64,000 nt of DNA, taken from the NCBI GenBank assembly GCA_003605175.1, contig QWDA01000010.1:111649-175648 (forward strand). The letters run 5' to 3'. Shown one piece after another: positions 21,185 to 29,800 of the stretch (its first letter is position 1; each line of letters opens with the position of its first letter). Position numbers and translations under genes: made by a program. The notes under the pieces were generated by a model. The model did no database searches and had not been told where the DNA came from. It worked only from the letters and a program-made list of their open reading frames with translations. Source of the DNA: Paracoccaceae bacterium (lineage in GTDB: Bacteria; Pseudomonadota; Alphaproteobacteria; Rhodobacterales; Rhodobacteraceae).

Positions 21185-22715
21185 GCGCCCTACCGATCCG
21201 ATGATCCTCGGGCACCGGGCTTTCCAGCGCGATACCGCCGCCCTGCGCCTCCATCACCCATTTGGCAAGCGCGAGGCCGATGCCGAACCCCTCGGCCCGG
21301 GCCGGGGAGGGCCCCTGCGCGAAGCGGTCGAACACCGCGCTCTGAGCCTCCGCCGGAATGCCGGCCCCGTTGTCGATGACGCGCACCGTGCCGGGCCCGA
21401 TAGTGACAGCAACCTGGCCGCCTTCGCGGGCATGGCGGGTGGCGTTCCGGACGAGGCTGGCAATCACCTGCCGGGTCCAGTTCCGGTCGCCGGTCACGAA
21501 ATGTGACCCTGTTTCAGGGAAATCCGCGATCATTCCGGCGGCGGCAAGGTCCGGCCGCGTCTCCTCCTCCACCGCCGCCATCGCCTCGGCCAGGTCGAAT
21601 CGCGCCGCGTCGAGCTGGAGCCTGCCACTTTCCGAGCGGGCGATGCGCAACAGGTCGTCGATCCGCCGGTTGAGCCGCGCGGCCCGGCTGCGGATCGTCG
21701 CGAAGGCCTGCGCCGGCTCGCCCGCGCCCTTCTCGCCCAGCTCGGACTCGGCGAGGATCACCGTGAGCGGCGTGCGCAGCTCATGACTGATATCGGCAAA
21801 GAACCGGCGCCGGTCCTCGTCGGTCTGCGAGAGCCGCGCATTGGCCGCGCGAAGCTCCTCAGTGCGCGCACGGATCGTCTCGTTCAGCCGCGCCCATTCC
21901 CGGTCGACCGCCGCCTTGCGATCGGCCAGGGCCGCGGCGGCGCGGTTGGTATCGGCGAAAAGCCGGCCGATCTCGTCGCCCTGCGCCTCGGGCAGCCGCA
22001 CCGCGAAATCCTCGCGGCCGAGCCGCAGCGCCGCCGCGCGCAACAGGTCGAGCCTGCGGAACTGCGGACGGACAAGGCCGAGATGGAAGGCCGCGAACAA
22101 CAGGATCGTCGCGATGGCCAGCCCGGAGGCGGCGAAGACGAGCCGGCGTTTCAACGCGCCGATCCCCGCGAGGATCGCCTCGCGCGCCCGGATTTCCTCG
22201 GCGATCACCGAATTGAGCGGCTGGTCGAACCCGATCGCGAAACTGTCGATATGGCCCTGCAACCGTTCCCGCGAAAGGCCGGGCGAGAGCAGCGCCTTGC
22301 GGGTCGCGCCGAACGAGGCCTCCATCCGCGCCACGCCCAAGCTCTGGGTGGCACGGCGCGATTGCTCGTTCAGGCCGAGGCTCTCGGCCTCGCGCACCGC
22401 GTTCTCGAGATCGCCGCGGATCCGCGCGAAGGTCTCGGTCAGCCCGGCCGAAAGGCTCTCCAGCCGCCCGGCCCGCGCCTCGGCATCAAGCCCCGATTGC
22501 AGCGCCTCCGTCGCGACGACCATGAAGGTGGAGGCCTGGGTGGAGAGCGCGGCGTAGCGATCGAGCCGGCGTTCGGCGGCCAGCGCGGCGTCGAGCCGGG
22601 CCGAAACCGCGCTCAGCGCATAGACGACCAGGCCCGCCGCCAGCAGCGCCACAATGCCGATCAGCGCCGCCCCAATTCCGAGCCGCGCCTTCAACGAAGC
22701 GGGAAACTGCCTCAT
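21141..22715 (-). CDS. Sensor histidine kinase
   Basis: 524 residues. Transmembrane helices at about 12-36 and 191-214 enclose a helical periplasmic sensor domain. HAMP-like and coiled-coil segments (215-300) lead to the dimerisation domain with His311 in FFADISHELRTP. The ATPase domain has the N box (SLVRNATRHA), DNGAGIP and a GFGIGLALAK lid. It most likely phosphorylates the OmpR-type regulator at 19356-20030. Its signal is unknown; the position upstream of pqq suggests, without proving, control of PQQ or alcohol oxidation genes. Confidence 0.92.
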   Translation of the reverse strand: MRQFPASLKARLGIGAALIGIVALLAAGLVVYALSAVSARLDAALAAERRLDRYAALSTQASTFMVVATEALQSGLDAEARAGRLESLSAGLTETFARIRGDLENAVREAESLGLNEQSRRATQSLGVARMEASFGATRKALLSPGLSRERLQGHIDSFAIGFDQPLNSVIAEEIRAREAILAGIGALKRRLVFAASGLAIATILLFAAFHLGLVRPQFRRLDLLRAAALRLGREDFAVRLPEAQGDEIGRLFADTNRAAAALADRKAAVDREWARLNETIRARTEELRAANARLSQTDEDRRRFFADISHELRTPLTVILAESELGEKGAGEPAQAFATIRSRAARLNRRIDDLLRIARSESGRLQLDAARFDLAEAMAAVEEETRPDLAAAGMIADFPETGSHFVTGDRNWTRQVIASLVRNATRHAREGGQVAVTIGPGTVRVIDNGAGIPAEAQSAVFDRFAQGPSPARAEGFGIGLALAKWVMEAQGGGIALESPVPEDHRIGRAPGTMVVLGLPVADG

Positions 22716-22899
22716 CGAGGCCCTCTGGCCGTCAGATTTGCATAGTATTCAGGCACTGCGCGCAACAGTGGCGAAGACGTTACCGTTCGCGCACAGACAA
22801 ACGGCACGCGAATGCGTACAGTGTGCATCAATAACAATATTTACAGAACTTCACCCTAGGGGGGATCGAGACTTAGGTCGTAGTTGACAAGGTATACCG
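22716..22899. promoter_or_regulatory. AT-richer divergent intergenic region
   Basis: This 184-base gap separates the divergent kinase and small secreted-protein genes and must hold promoters for both. It includes AATAACAATATTTACAGAAC (22830-22849) and a TTGACA (22884-22889). That TTGACA is too close to the ATG at 22900 to be the -35 box of a leadered transcript. Confidence 0.4.
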
Positions 22900-23103
22900 A
22901 TGATAGAGCTCCTGTTTGTTGCATGTCTCAGTACTTCGCCCAGCGATTGCCAAGAGCAGAGCCTGCTTTACACCGACATGACTCCGATGGCCTGCATGAT
23001 GGCCGCACAGCCGGAACTGGCGAAATGGGCCGAGACCCATCCGACCTGGACCATCGGCCGTTGGAAATGCCGCTACGTGAACACCGCCGCGCACGACGCG
23101 TAG
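22900..23103 (+). CDS. Small cysteine-containing protein of unknown function
   Basis: 67 residues. The short hydrophobic start MIELLFVACLSTSPSDC may be an export signal or membrane anchor. The rest has four further paired-looking cysteines or polar motifs (MACMMAAQPELAKWAETHPTW, WKCRYV). The composition is protein-like and the frame is intact, and I judge it a conserved small gene of Rhodobacteraceae. AAGG precedes the ATG. It is convergent with the ABC permease gene at 23125. Confidence 0.6.
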   Translation: MIELLFVACLSTSPSDCQEQSLLYTDMTPMACMMAAQPELAKWAETHPTWTIGRWKCRYVNTAAHDA

Positions 23104-23124
23104 CCGCTCGCCCGGCAGGGCGCG

Positions 23125-23922
23125 TCATTCCCGGCGCCTGCGGCGCGTAAGGCCATGGGCCGGGTCGTAGCCCACCAGGGCCGCGCCGAAGAACACCGCG
23201 AAACTGGCGAGGACCCAGATCAGCGCGGTGCCGTTGAATGTCTGGTATAGCGAGAACCGGATCAGTTCGACCGCGTGGGTGAACGGGTTGAGCGCGCAGA
23301 TGTCGTGCAAAAGATCCGAGCTCTCGGACATCTTCCACAACGGGTAGAGCGCGCTCGAAAGGAAGAACATCGGGAAGATCACGAAGTTCATCACCCCCGC
23401 GAAATTCTCCAGCTGCCGGATGGTCGACGAGATCAGAAGCCCCAGCGCGCCCAGCATCAGGCCGGTGACCAGAAGCGTGGGCAGGAGCAGCACATAGCCG
23501 ATGGCCGGCAGGGTGATCCCGAACCCGGCGGCGACGGCAAGGAAGACATAGACCTGCAGGATCGACACCGCGACGCCGGCGAGGAGCTTCGAGAGCAGGA
23601 GCCACCAGCGCGGCAGGGGCGAGGTGAGCAGGAGCCGCATCGACCCCATCTCCTGATCGTAGACCAGCGACAGCGAGGATTGCATCCCGTTGAAGAGCTG
23701 GATCATCCCGCAGAGCCCCGGGACGATATAGACCTCGTAGGTGATGTAGGTCTGGTAGGGCGGGATGATCGACACGCCCAGCGCCGCGCGGAACCCGGCG
23801 GCGAAGACGATCAGCCAGACCAGCGGCCGCACCAGCGCGGCGAGGAACCGGCTGCGCTGGTGGAGGAAGCGCAGGGCCTCGCGGCGGACGATGGCGAACA
23901 ATGCCGTGAAATAGACCCTCAT
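23125..23922 (-). CDS. ABC-2 type transporter permease of the PQQ-dependent alcohol oxidation system
   Basis: 265 residues with about six hydrophobic helices (FLAALVRPLVWLIVFAAGFRA, LLSKLLAGVAVSILQVYVFLAVAAGFG, VLLLPTLLVTGLMLGALGLL, VMNFVIFPMFFLSSALYPLW). The last 12 residues are very basic. It overlaps the ATPase gene by ATGA. This permease/ATPase/binding-protein/beta-propeller set recurs in PQQ-dependent dehydrogenase loci (the PedC-type permease family) and resembles lutF of the methylobacterial lanthanide uptake cluster. Transport direction and substrate are not shown by the sequence. Confidence 0.87.
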   Translation of the reverse strand: MRVYFTALFAIVRREALRFLHQRSRFLAALVRPLVWLIVFAAGFRAALGVSIIPPYQTYITYEVYIVPGLCGMIQLFNGMQSSLSLVYDQEMGSMRLLLTSPLPRWWLLLSKLLAGVAVSILQVYVFLAVAAGFGITLPAIGYVLLLPTLLVTGLMLGALGLLISSTIRQLENFAGVMNFVIFPMFFLSSALYPLWKMSESSDLLHDICALNPFTHAVELIRFSLYQTFNGTALIWVLASFAVFFGAALVGYDPAHGLTRRRRRE

Positions 23923-24644
23923 TCGCCCGCCTCCGCCGGGGCCGTCATGTCCATGAACACCTCGGTCAGGTCGCGCCCTCCGGTCAGCGCGGCGGCGCCG
24001 TCATGGGCCAGAACCCGGCCCTGGTGCAGCACCACCACGTCGTCCCCGGGCGCGATCTCGTCGACCAGATGGGTCGCCCAGAACACGGTCAGCCCGCCCG
24101 CCGCCAGGTCGTGAACATGGGCGACGATCGCCCGCCGGCTCTTCGTGTCGAGCCCCACGGTCGGTTCGTCCAGCAACAGCACCTCGGGCTGGTGGATCAG
24201 CGCCCGCGCGATCTCCATCCGGCGCCGGTGCCCGCCATTGAGGTTCCGCACCTTCTCGCCCGCCCGCTCCGCCATGCCGAGCCGCGCCAGCGCCGCCTCC
24301 GACCGCCGCCGCGCCTCCTGGCCGGTGACGCCGTGGAGCGCCGCGAAATAGCTCATGTTCATCGCCACCGACATGTCGAGGTCGAGCGTCGGCTGCTGGA
24401 ACACGACGCCGATCTTCGACAGGGCCGCCCTCGGCTCCCTCGCGATGTCGTGCCCGGCCACCACGATCCGCCCCTCGCTGGTGACGAAAAGCCGGGTGAG
24501 GAGCGAGAACAGCGTCGATTTCCCCGCTCCGTTCGGCCCGAGAAGCGCAGTGAACCGTCCCGGCTGGAGGCAGAAGCTCACCCCGTCGAGCGCCCGCTTC
24601 GCCCCGTAGCTGTAGCCGAGCCCGCTGACCTCCAGCGCGCTCAT
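23919..24644 (-). CDS. ABC transporter ATP-binding protein of the PQQ-dependent alcohol oxidation system
   Basis: 241 residues. Walker A GPNGAGKST at 36-44, Walker B LLLDEPTVGLD, and the switch His in FWATHLVDEI. The signature motif is LNGGH rather than LSGGQ, which as I recall is characteristic of this PQQ-associated ATPase family. It powers the permease encoded by the overlapping downstream gene. It lies 40 bases after the ATPase of the embedded importer, so both transporters are in one operon. Confidence 0.9.
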   Translation of the reverse strand: MSALEVSGLGYSYGAKRALDGVSFCLQPGRFTALLGPNGAGKSTLFSLLTRLFVTSEGRIVVAGHDIAREPRAALSKIGVVFQQPTLDLDMSVAMNMSYFAALHGVTGQEARRRSEAALARLGMAERAGEKVRNLNGGHRRRMEIARALIHQPEVLLLDEPTVGLDTKSRRAIVAHVHDLAAGGLTVFWATHLVDEIAPGDDVVVLHQGRVLAHDGAAALTGGRDLTEVFMDMTAPAEAGE

Positions 24645-24684
24645 CGGCCGTTTCGCCTGAAACAGGGTCTGTTCATCGCTTCCC

Positions 24685-25287
24685 TCACTCCAGCGGCGTC
24701 AGGCCGGCGGGCGACCCCGACAGCTCGAGGAGCCGTGCGCCGAGCCGTTCCGCCTCCTCCCGCGCATGGGTCACGAACAGCGTCGCGGGCTGCGTCTCGG
24801 CGATAAGCCCGAGCGTGAGGTCGAGCATCGCGCTGGCGTTGTCGCGGTCAAGGGACACGAAGGGCTCGTCCATGACAAGCACCTGCGGCTTCGCGGCGAA
24901 GGCCCGGGCCAGCGACAGCCGGCGCTGCTGGCCGAGCGAGAGCTGCCCGGCAAAGGCCTCGGCCCGCTCGGCGATCCCCACCCGCGCCAGGGCGGCATCG
25001 GCACCGGCGCGGCCGAGGCCCGGATGGACGATGGTCAGGTTCTCCCGCGCGGTCCGCCAGGGCAGCAGCACCGGCTCCTGAAACACCATCGCCATATCGC
25101 CCAGGACCCGGACCTCGCCCCGGAAATCAGGGTCTATTCCGGCGACAATCCTGAGAAGCGTCGTCTTCCCCGCCCCCGAGGGCCCGAGAATCGCGACGGT
25201 CTCGCCGCGTTCCACGGTGAACGCCATCGGCCCCAGAACCGGCGTTTCGCCGAAGCGCTTTTCGGCGATCTCGACCGACACGCTCAT
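24685..25287 (-). CDS. ABC importer ATP-binding protein (NitT/TauT type), embedded transporter
   Basis: 200 residues from the ATG at 25287, fixed by an ATGA overlap with the permease stop; the longer upstream frame is an artefact. Walker A GPSGAGKT, signature LSLGQQRRLSLARA (LSLGQ instead of LSGGQ), Walker B VLVMDEPFVSLD. It is short for a nitrate/taurine-type ATPase (usually about 250) and lacks an extended C-terminal region. It acts with the permease and binding protein immediately upstream. Confidence 0.88.
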   Translation of the reverse strand: MSVSVEIAEKRFGETPVLGPMAFTVERGETVAILGPSGAGKTTLLRIVAGIDPDFRGEVRVLGDMAMVFQEPVLLPWRTARENLTIVHPGLGRAGADAALARVGIAERAEAFAGQLSLGQQRRLSLARAFAAKPQVLVMDEPFVSLDRDNASAMLDLTLGLIAETQPATLFVTHAREEAERLGARLLELSGSPAGLTPLE

Positions 25288-26030
25288 GTCCGCCACCGGC
25301 GCACGCGCCGCTCCCAGCGCTGCAACACCAGCCATTCCACGGCGAGCATCACGAAGATGAACGAGAAGGCGTAAATCAGCACCATCCGCACGTCGAAGAG
25401 CTGGAAATAGAGATGGATCTGGAACCCGACCCCGTTCGAGCGGCCGAGGAACTCGACCACCAGCACGATCTTCCAGATCACCGCGATCCCCGACCGCGCC
25501 GCGCCGGTCACGAAGGGCGCGAGCTGCGGCAGCACCACATGGCGCATCCGCGTGGCCCAAGGCAGCCGGTAAACCCGCGCCATCGCGTCGAGCTCCGGGT
25601 CGAGCGCCCTTGCGCCCTCGCGGATCACCGTGGCGACATTGGGGATCTTGTTCAGCGTCACGGCGAGGATCGCGGCGGTCTCGTTCAGCCCGATCCAGAG
25701 ATAGCAGAGCACGATCAGGACCAGCGCCGGCAGGTTCAGGAACACCACCAGCCAGGGGTCGAGCCAGCGGTCCACCCCCGGATTGCGCCCCATCGCCAGC
25801 CCCAGCGCGATCCCCACCCCCATCGCCAGCACGAAGGCCCAGGCCACCCGCCAGAGCGTCCAGGCCAGGTGATAGGGCAACACGCCCGAGCGCAGCTCGT
25901 CCCAGAACGGCCCCACCAGCGACCAGGGCGCCGGCAGGATCTGCGGATCGGCCGAGACCGTCGCCGCCGCGACCCAGATCAGCAGGAACCCGGCAAGCGA
26001 GGTCGCGGTGACGGCGATCCGGCCGGTCAT
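25284..26030 (-). CDS. ABC importer permease (SsuC/TauC-like), embedded transporter
   Basis: 248 residues with about six membrane helices. It contains the cytoplasmic coupling segment EGARALDPELDAMARVYRLPWATRMRHVVLPQLAP, the EAA-type loop of binding-protein-dependent importers. It probably works as a homodimer with the ATPase whose gene overlaps its 3' end and with the binding protein seven bases upstream. The substrate is unknown; relatives carry sulfonates, nitrate, thiamine precursors or metal chelates. Confidence 0.9.
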   Translation of the reverse strand: MTGRIAVTATSLAGFLLIWVAAATVSADPQILPAPWSLVGPFWDELRSGVLPYHLAWTLWRVAWAFVLAMGVGIALGLAMGRNPGVDRWLDPWLVVFLNLPALVLIVLCYLWIGLNETAAILAVTLNKIPNVATVIREGARALDPELDAMARVYRLPWATRMRHVVLPQLAPFVTGAARSGIAVIWKIVLVVEFLGRSNGVGFQIHLYFQLFDVRMVLIYAFSFIFVMLAVEWLVLQRWERRVRRWRT

Positions 26031-26037
26031 CTCCCGG

Positions 26038-27006
26038 TCACTTGGGCTCCACGAACAGGCCCGGCGGCAGCGTCGTCGCGTCGCCCACCAGCTCGGCCCC
26101 GCCGAGATCGGCCATCAGCCGCAGGAACTTGTCGGCCGCCGCCTCGTCCACCGGCGCGTCGGCCGGGATGCCGGCCAGGTAATCGGCGCGCAAGGCCGCG
26201 AACTGCGCGTCGCTCTGCGCATTCATCATCGGCCGCACCGCCTCCCAGGCCGCGTCGCTTTCCAGCATCAGCTCCTTCGAGGCGCGCGAGGCGGCATAGA
26301 GCTGATCGGCGATGCCCGGATGCTCGGCGATGAAGCTCTCCTTCATGTAGTAACCCAGAAGCGGCGTTTCCGGGTTCAGCCCCAGGGCCTTCGCCGCCTC
26401 GTCCACCGAAATCAGCTCGCGCATCCCGCCGGCCTTCATCTTCGCCATGAAGTGCCAGAAGTTGATCGCGCCCTGGGTCTCGCCCGACATGCCCGATTTC
26501 ATGATCAGGGGCGGCGCGCCGAAGACCTGCTCGGTCTCGGCGGCAAGATCCATGCCGTATTCCTGCTGCGCATAGGCGCGCAGGATCAGCCAGCTCTTGT
26601 CCAGCGGCCCGCCGGCGATGCCGATCTTGGCGCCCTTCAGGTCGGCCAGCGTCTCGGCATTGCTGCCTTCCGGCACCACAAGGCCGCCCACCGCCCTGGA
26701 ATAGGGGATGAACACGTAATCCTTCCCCGCCGCCCGCTGCCGCGCGACCCAGATCCAGTCGGCCACCGCGATATCGGCCTCACCGCCTTCCACCGCGATC
26801 CGCGTCGCGGCGTTGTCGGCATATTCCTGGATCACCAGGTCGAACCCGTTCTGCTTGTCGAACGCGTTCGCCTCGATCGTGGCCAGTTCCCAGTTGACGG
26901 TGCCGATCTTGAGCGTGGCGGCCCGGACGGTGGTCATGTCCTCGGCCCGGGCGAAGCCCAGGCTGCCCGCCAGAACCGCGATTGCAGCTAAGAAAGTCTT
27001 CCGCAT
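26038..27006 (-). CDS. ABC importer periplasmic substrate-binding protein (NitT/TauT/THI5-like), embedded transporter
   Basis: 322 residues from the ATG at 27006, which has a GGGAGGA ribosome-binding site and gives a signal peptide (MRKTFLAAIAVLAGSLGFARA). A longer frame upstream is unlikely. The SsuA/NMT1-like pattern LKIGTVNWELATIEANAFD, GEADIAVADWIWVARQRAAG and GPLDKSWLILRAYAQQ is visible. It binds an unknown ligand in the periplasm and delivers it to the adjacent permease. Its position inside a PQQ-dehydrogenase-associated operon points to a ligand needed for alcohol oxidation. Confidence 0.88.
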   Translation of the reverse strand: MRKTFLAAIAVLAGSLGFARAEDMTTVRAATLKIGTVNWELATIEANAFDKQNGFDLVIQEYADNAATRIAVEGGEADIAVADWIWVARQRAAGKDYVFIPYSRAVGGLVVPEGSNAETLADLKGAKIGIAGGPLDKSWLILRAYAQQEYGMDLAAETEQVFGAPPLIMKSGMSGETQGAINFWHFMAKMKAGGMRELISVDEAAKALGLNPETPLLGYYMKESFIAEHPGIADQLYAASRASKELMLESDAAWEAVRPMMNAQSDAQFAALRADYLAGIPADAPVDEAAADKFLRLMADLGGAELVGDATTLPPGLFVEPK

Positions 27007-27105
27007 GATCGTCCTCCCCGAATGCGGCCCCTCTTCCGGTGCCGCCTTTCCTTTCGTGTATCCGGCACCGGGACCGGCCGCCATCAGACCTTCGTCTTCC
27101 GGTCG

Positions 27106-27546
27106 CTACTGGATGTTGAACACGACCCTTTGCGCCGCGCCGGTCGTCCCCGGGATCTGCAGCACATGGCTGCCCGGCTTGATCGCGATGAACGAAAGCT
27201 CGACGGTGCCCTCGTCGTCGAATTCCAGGCTGTCGATCGCCATCGGCCGCACCTCGATATCGTCGATGACGATCTCGTTCATCCAGATCGCCCGGAAGAA
27301 ATCCGGCCCCGACAGCGCCAGCTCGGCCGAGCCGTCGGCAGTGATCTCGAGCGTGTAATAGGCCCCCGACTGGAGATCGTAGTTGCCCGCCTCCGACAGG
27401 GGCTGCCCCGAGGCCAGGGTCAGCGCGATGGTCTCACCCCGGTTGCAGGCGGCCAGAAGCCCGGCAAAACCCAGATCGTCGCACAAGGGCGCCGCCGCCG
27501 CAGGCCCAGCCAGCATCGCCGCACAGAAACCCAGGTATCTCACCAT
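27106..27546 (-). CDS. Secreted protein of unknown function in the PQQ-associated transport operon
   Basis: 146 residues with a signal peptide (MVRYLGFCAAMLAGPAAA). Two cysteines near the mature N-terminus (LCDDLGFAGLLAACNRG) may form a disulfide. The rest is predicted beta-rich (YYTLEITADGSAELALSG, IDSLEFDDEGTVELSFIAIKPGSHVLQIP), reminiscent of a cupredoxin-like fold, though no copper ligand set is evident. A conserved FFRAIWMNEIVIDDIEV stretch lies mid-protein. It is 14 bases after the beta-propeller gene. By position it could be an accessory binding protein of the transporter. Confidence 0.72.
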   Translation of the reverse strand: MVRYLGFCAAMLAGPAAAAPLCDDLGFAGLLAACNRGETIALTLASGQPLSEAGNYDLQSGAYYTLEITADGSAELALSGPDFFRAIWMNEIVIDDIEVRPMAIDSLEFDDEGTVELSFIAIKPGSHVLQIPGTTGAAQRVVFNIQ

Positions 27547-27560
27547 TCCGTCCCTCTCCC

Positions 27561-28535
27561 TCAGTCCGGCGCGACCACGACGCCCCAGGGCTGCTGCCCC
27601 ACCTGCACCGACTTGATCGCCTTCAGTTTCTCCACGTCGATCACCGTGACGTCGTTCGAATTGCCGTTGGTGGTGACGAGGAATTTCTCCCCCGGCGTGA
27701 ACGCCATCTGCCAGACCCGCTGGCCGGTGATGATGTAGTCGAGCACCTCGTCCGACTGCGCGTCGATCACCGCCACCCGGTTCGCGGGGCCCAGCGCCAC
27801 GAAGACATACTTGCCGTCCGCCGTGGCCTTCACGCCCACCGGCTGCAGCCATTCGGGCAGCACGCCCGGCACCTCGAAGCCGATCTTGTCGACGAGCTTG
27901 GGTTCCTCGCCCGTCATGTCGATCACGCTGACCGTGCCGCCGATCTCGGACGAGACGTAGAGCTTGGTCCCGTCCTCGGTGAACTCGGCATAGCGCGGGC
28001 GCTGGTCGACGAGGATGTTGTGCTTGATCTGGTAATCCGAGGTGTCGATGAAATGCGCCATGTTGGTGGTCTCGGAAGTGTTGACCACCCATTTCTCGTC
28101 GGGGCTGATCCCCATCCCCTCGGGCTCGACCCCCACCGGGATCTCGGCGATGACCGTGTGGCTCTCGGTATCGACCACCGTCACCAGGTTGTCGTCCTCG
28201 TTGGCGATGTAGAGCGGGTTGCCCGAGGGATCGAGCACGAACAGTTCCGGATCGGGGCCCGAGGGCAGCGTGTAGAGCTCGGCATGGGTCTCCGGATCGA
28301 ACACGCGCACCAGATCGTCATCCGAGGCGGCGACATAGAGCCTGGTCCCGTCCGGGCTGATCGTAATCCCGCGCGGGCGGTTCCCGGCATCGAACTCCGC
28401 GATCACCTCCCAGCTCCCGCTATCGAGCACCGTCACCGTGTTGCCCTTCTCGTTCGTGACGAACACCTTGTTGGCGAGCGCCGGAGACGCGAGCGCCGCG
28501 AGGCACAGGACAAGGGGAAAGCGCATAGGCGTCAT
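27561..28535 (-). CDS. PQQ-dependent catabolism-associated YVTN beta-propeller protein
   Basis: 324 residues with a signal peptide (about 1-21). At least six YVTN-type repeats are visible (KVFVTNEKGNTVTVLD, RLYVAASDDDLVRVFD, PLYIANEDDNLVTVVD, KLYVSSEIGGTVSVID, YVFVALGPANRVAVID, FLVTTNGNSNDVTVID). The ATG at 28535 overlaps the preceding stop by ATGA; a second Met three codons on is possible. Such propellers accompany PQQ dehydrogenases, and a relative (lutD as I recall) is in the Methylobacterium lanthanide cluster. It acts in the periplasm; the ligand is unknown. Confidence 0.92.
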   Translation of the reverse strand: MTPMRFPLVLCLAALASPALANKVFVTNEKGNTVTVLDSGSWEVIAEFDAGNRPRGITISPDGTRLYVAASDDDLVRVFDPETHAELYTLPSGPDPELFVLDPSGNPLYIANEDDNLVTVVDTESHTVIAEIPVGVEPEGMGISPDEKWVVNTSETTNMAHFIDTSDYQIKHNILVDQRPRYAEFTEDGTKLYVSSEIGGTVSVIDMTGEEPKLVDKIGFEVPGVLPEWLQPVGVKATADGKYVFVALGPANRVAVIDAQSDEVLDYIITGQRVWQMAFTPGEKFLVTTNGNSNDVTVIDVEKLKAIKSVQVGQQPWGVVVAPD

Positions 28536-29722
28536 CCTCTCTCGAAGGCCGCGCAGGCCGATTCCGGAGCGTCGAGCCCCAGCGTGTCCAAAGGCGAAAC
28601 CTGATGCAGGAACCCGTCCTGCGGGCTCACGCTCACCGTGATCCGCCCGTCATAGAGCAGCACCGGCTGCCGCAGCTGCCCATTCCAGCGCCGGAACGTG
28701 ACCGGCACCCCCTTGAACGCCGCCAGTTCGAAAGCGTCGCTCAGCGCATAGTCGCGCAGTGCCATCGCGTCTGCCGTGCCGGTGCGCGTCACCGCCTCGC
28801 CCACCACGCGCAGGGCCAACCAGACCTGGTAATCCTCGTCGCGCATGTAGCGCCGGGTCAGCGCCTCGAAACGGCGCTGGAACTGCGTCGCCCCCCAGGC
28901 CTCGTGCGCGCCATGCATGGTGACGGGGCGCAGACCGGCGGCGCCCATCACCGGCCGCGGCGTCCAGAGGTTGAACGGCAGATAGGGCGCGAACACGTCC
29001 GAGGCATCCGCCGCGATCACCACGTCATGCTCCTTCGGATCCTGGGTAAAGACCGGAAGCTGCCGCTGCACCTGGACATATCCCGTGTCCGTGCGCCGCG
29101 ACCCGCCGGTATCCTCGAACTCCCGTTCCTCGACGATCTTCGCGCCGAATTTCGCGGCCGCGCGGCGATAGGCCTCGGCCATGGCGAGATCGGCCGGGTT
29201 CGAGCCATGGATCAGGAACCAGCGCGACCAGCGCTTCCAGATCGCGAATTCCGCCACCGCATCGGCCATCATCGCCTCGGACGGCGCGATATGCAGCACA
29301 TTGGCGCGGCATTCGCCGTCGCGCAGCGCGGTGTCGCGGGCCAGCGCGTTCAGGACCAGCACATCGGGCCCCGCCCGGTCCGCCAGCGCGAGGAATTCCG
29401 GCTCCTCGGCCATCAGGACGACGATCCTTGTGCCTTCCGCCAGGATCGCGTCCAGCGCATCCGCCGCCGCCTCGGGCGCGGCCGCGACGGTCTCGGTCGC
29501 ATAGGTCTGCCCCAGGAACGACCCGGTCGTGCTGTTGTCCTCGGTCGCCAGCACTGCGCCCGCGAAGCCAAGATCGTCCGGGCGATCGTCATAGCGCGAG
29601 ATCGGCGCGAGCTTCGGGTAATCCACCCGCAGCACCGCCGCCCGCACCTCCAGCGCAAGCCCCGCCGCCGCGCCCATCGGCACGGCCAATCCGAACGCCA
29701 GCACAAGGGCCGCGAAACGCAT
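28532..29722 (-). CDS. Periplasmic binding protein (type 1 fold) of the PQQ-dependent alcohol dehydrogenase ABC system
   Basis: 396 residues with a signal peptide. It resembles branched-chain amino-acid-type binding proteins. It has an N-terminal lobe with LEVRAAVLRVDYPKLAPISRYDDRPDDLG, an unusually Asp/Glu-rich central part, and a C-terminal lobe ending in LLYDGRITVSVSPQDGFLHQVSPLDTLG. It is the first gene of an eight-gene minus-strand operon reaching 23125. The upstream gap holds the TAAGAA motif. By gene content it corresponds to lutA-like proteins, so a lanthanide or lanthanide-chelate role is a reasonable inference. Confidence 0.87.
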   Translation of the reverse strand: MRFAALVLAFGLAVPMGAAAGLALEVRAAVLRVDYPKLAPISRYDDRPDDLGFAGAVLATEDNSTTGSFLGQTYATETVAAAPEAAADALDAILAEGTRIVVLMAEEPEFLALADRAGPDVLVLNALARDTALRDGECRANVLHIAPSEAMMADAVAEFAIWKRWSRWFLIHGSNPADLAMAEAYRRAAAKFGAKIVEEREFEDTGGSRRTDTGYVQVQRQLPVFTQDPKEHDVVIAADASDVFAPYLPFNLWTPRPVMGAAGLRPVTMHGAHEAWGATQFQRRFEALTRRYMRDEDYQVWLALRVVGEAVTRTGTADAMALRDYALSDAFELAAFKGVPVTFRRWNGQLRQPVLLYDGRITVSVSPQDGFLHQVSPLDTLGLDAPESACAAFERG

Positions 29723-29800
29723 GATCCTCCCCTCGCCCGTCTCCGCGGGCCCGTCACTGGGCCGAGTATCCGGCCCGCACCCCGCAGCGTCAAAACCCGA

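Noticed and set aside
22884..22906. TTGACA as a -35 box for the small gene at 22900
   Set aside because: A properly spaced -10 box would fall inside the coding region.
23919..24644. The LNGGH signature as evidence of an inactive ATPase
   Set aside because: Walker A, Walker B and the switch histidine are intact, and this variant signature appears normal for the PQQ-associated ATPase family.
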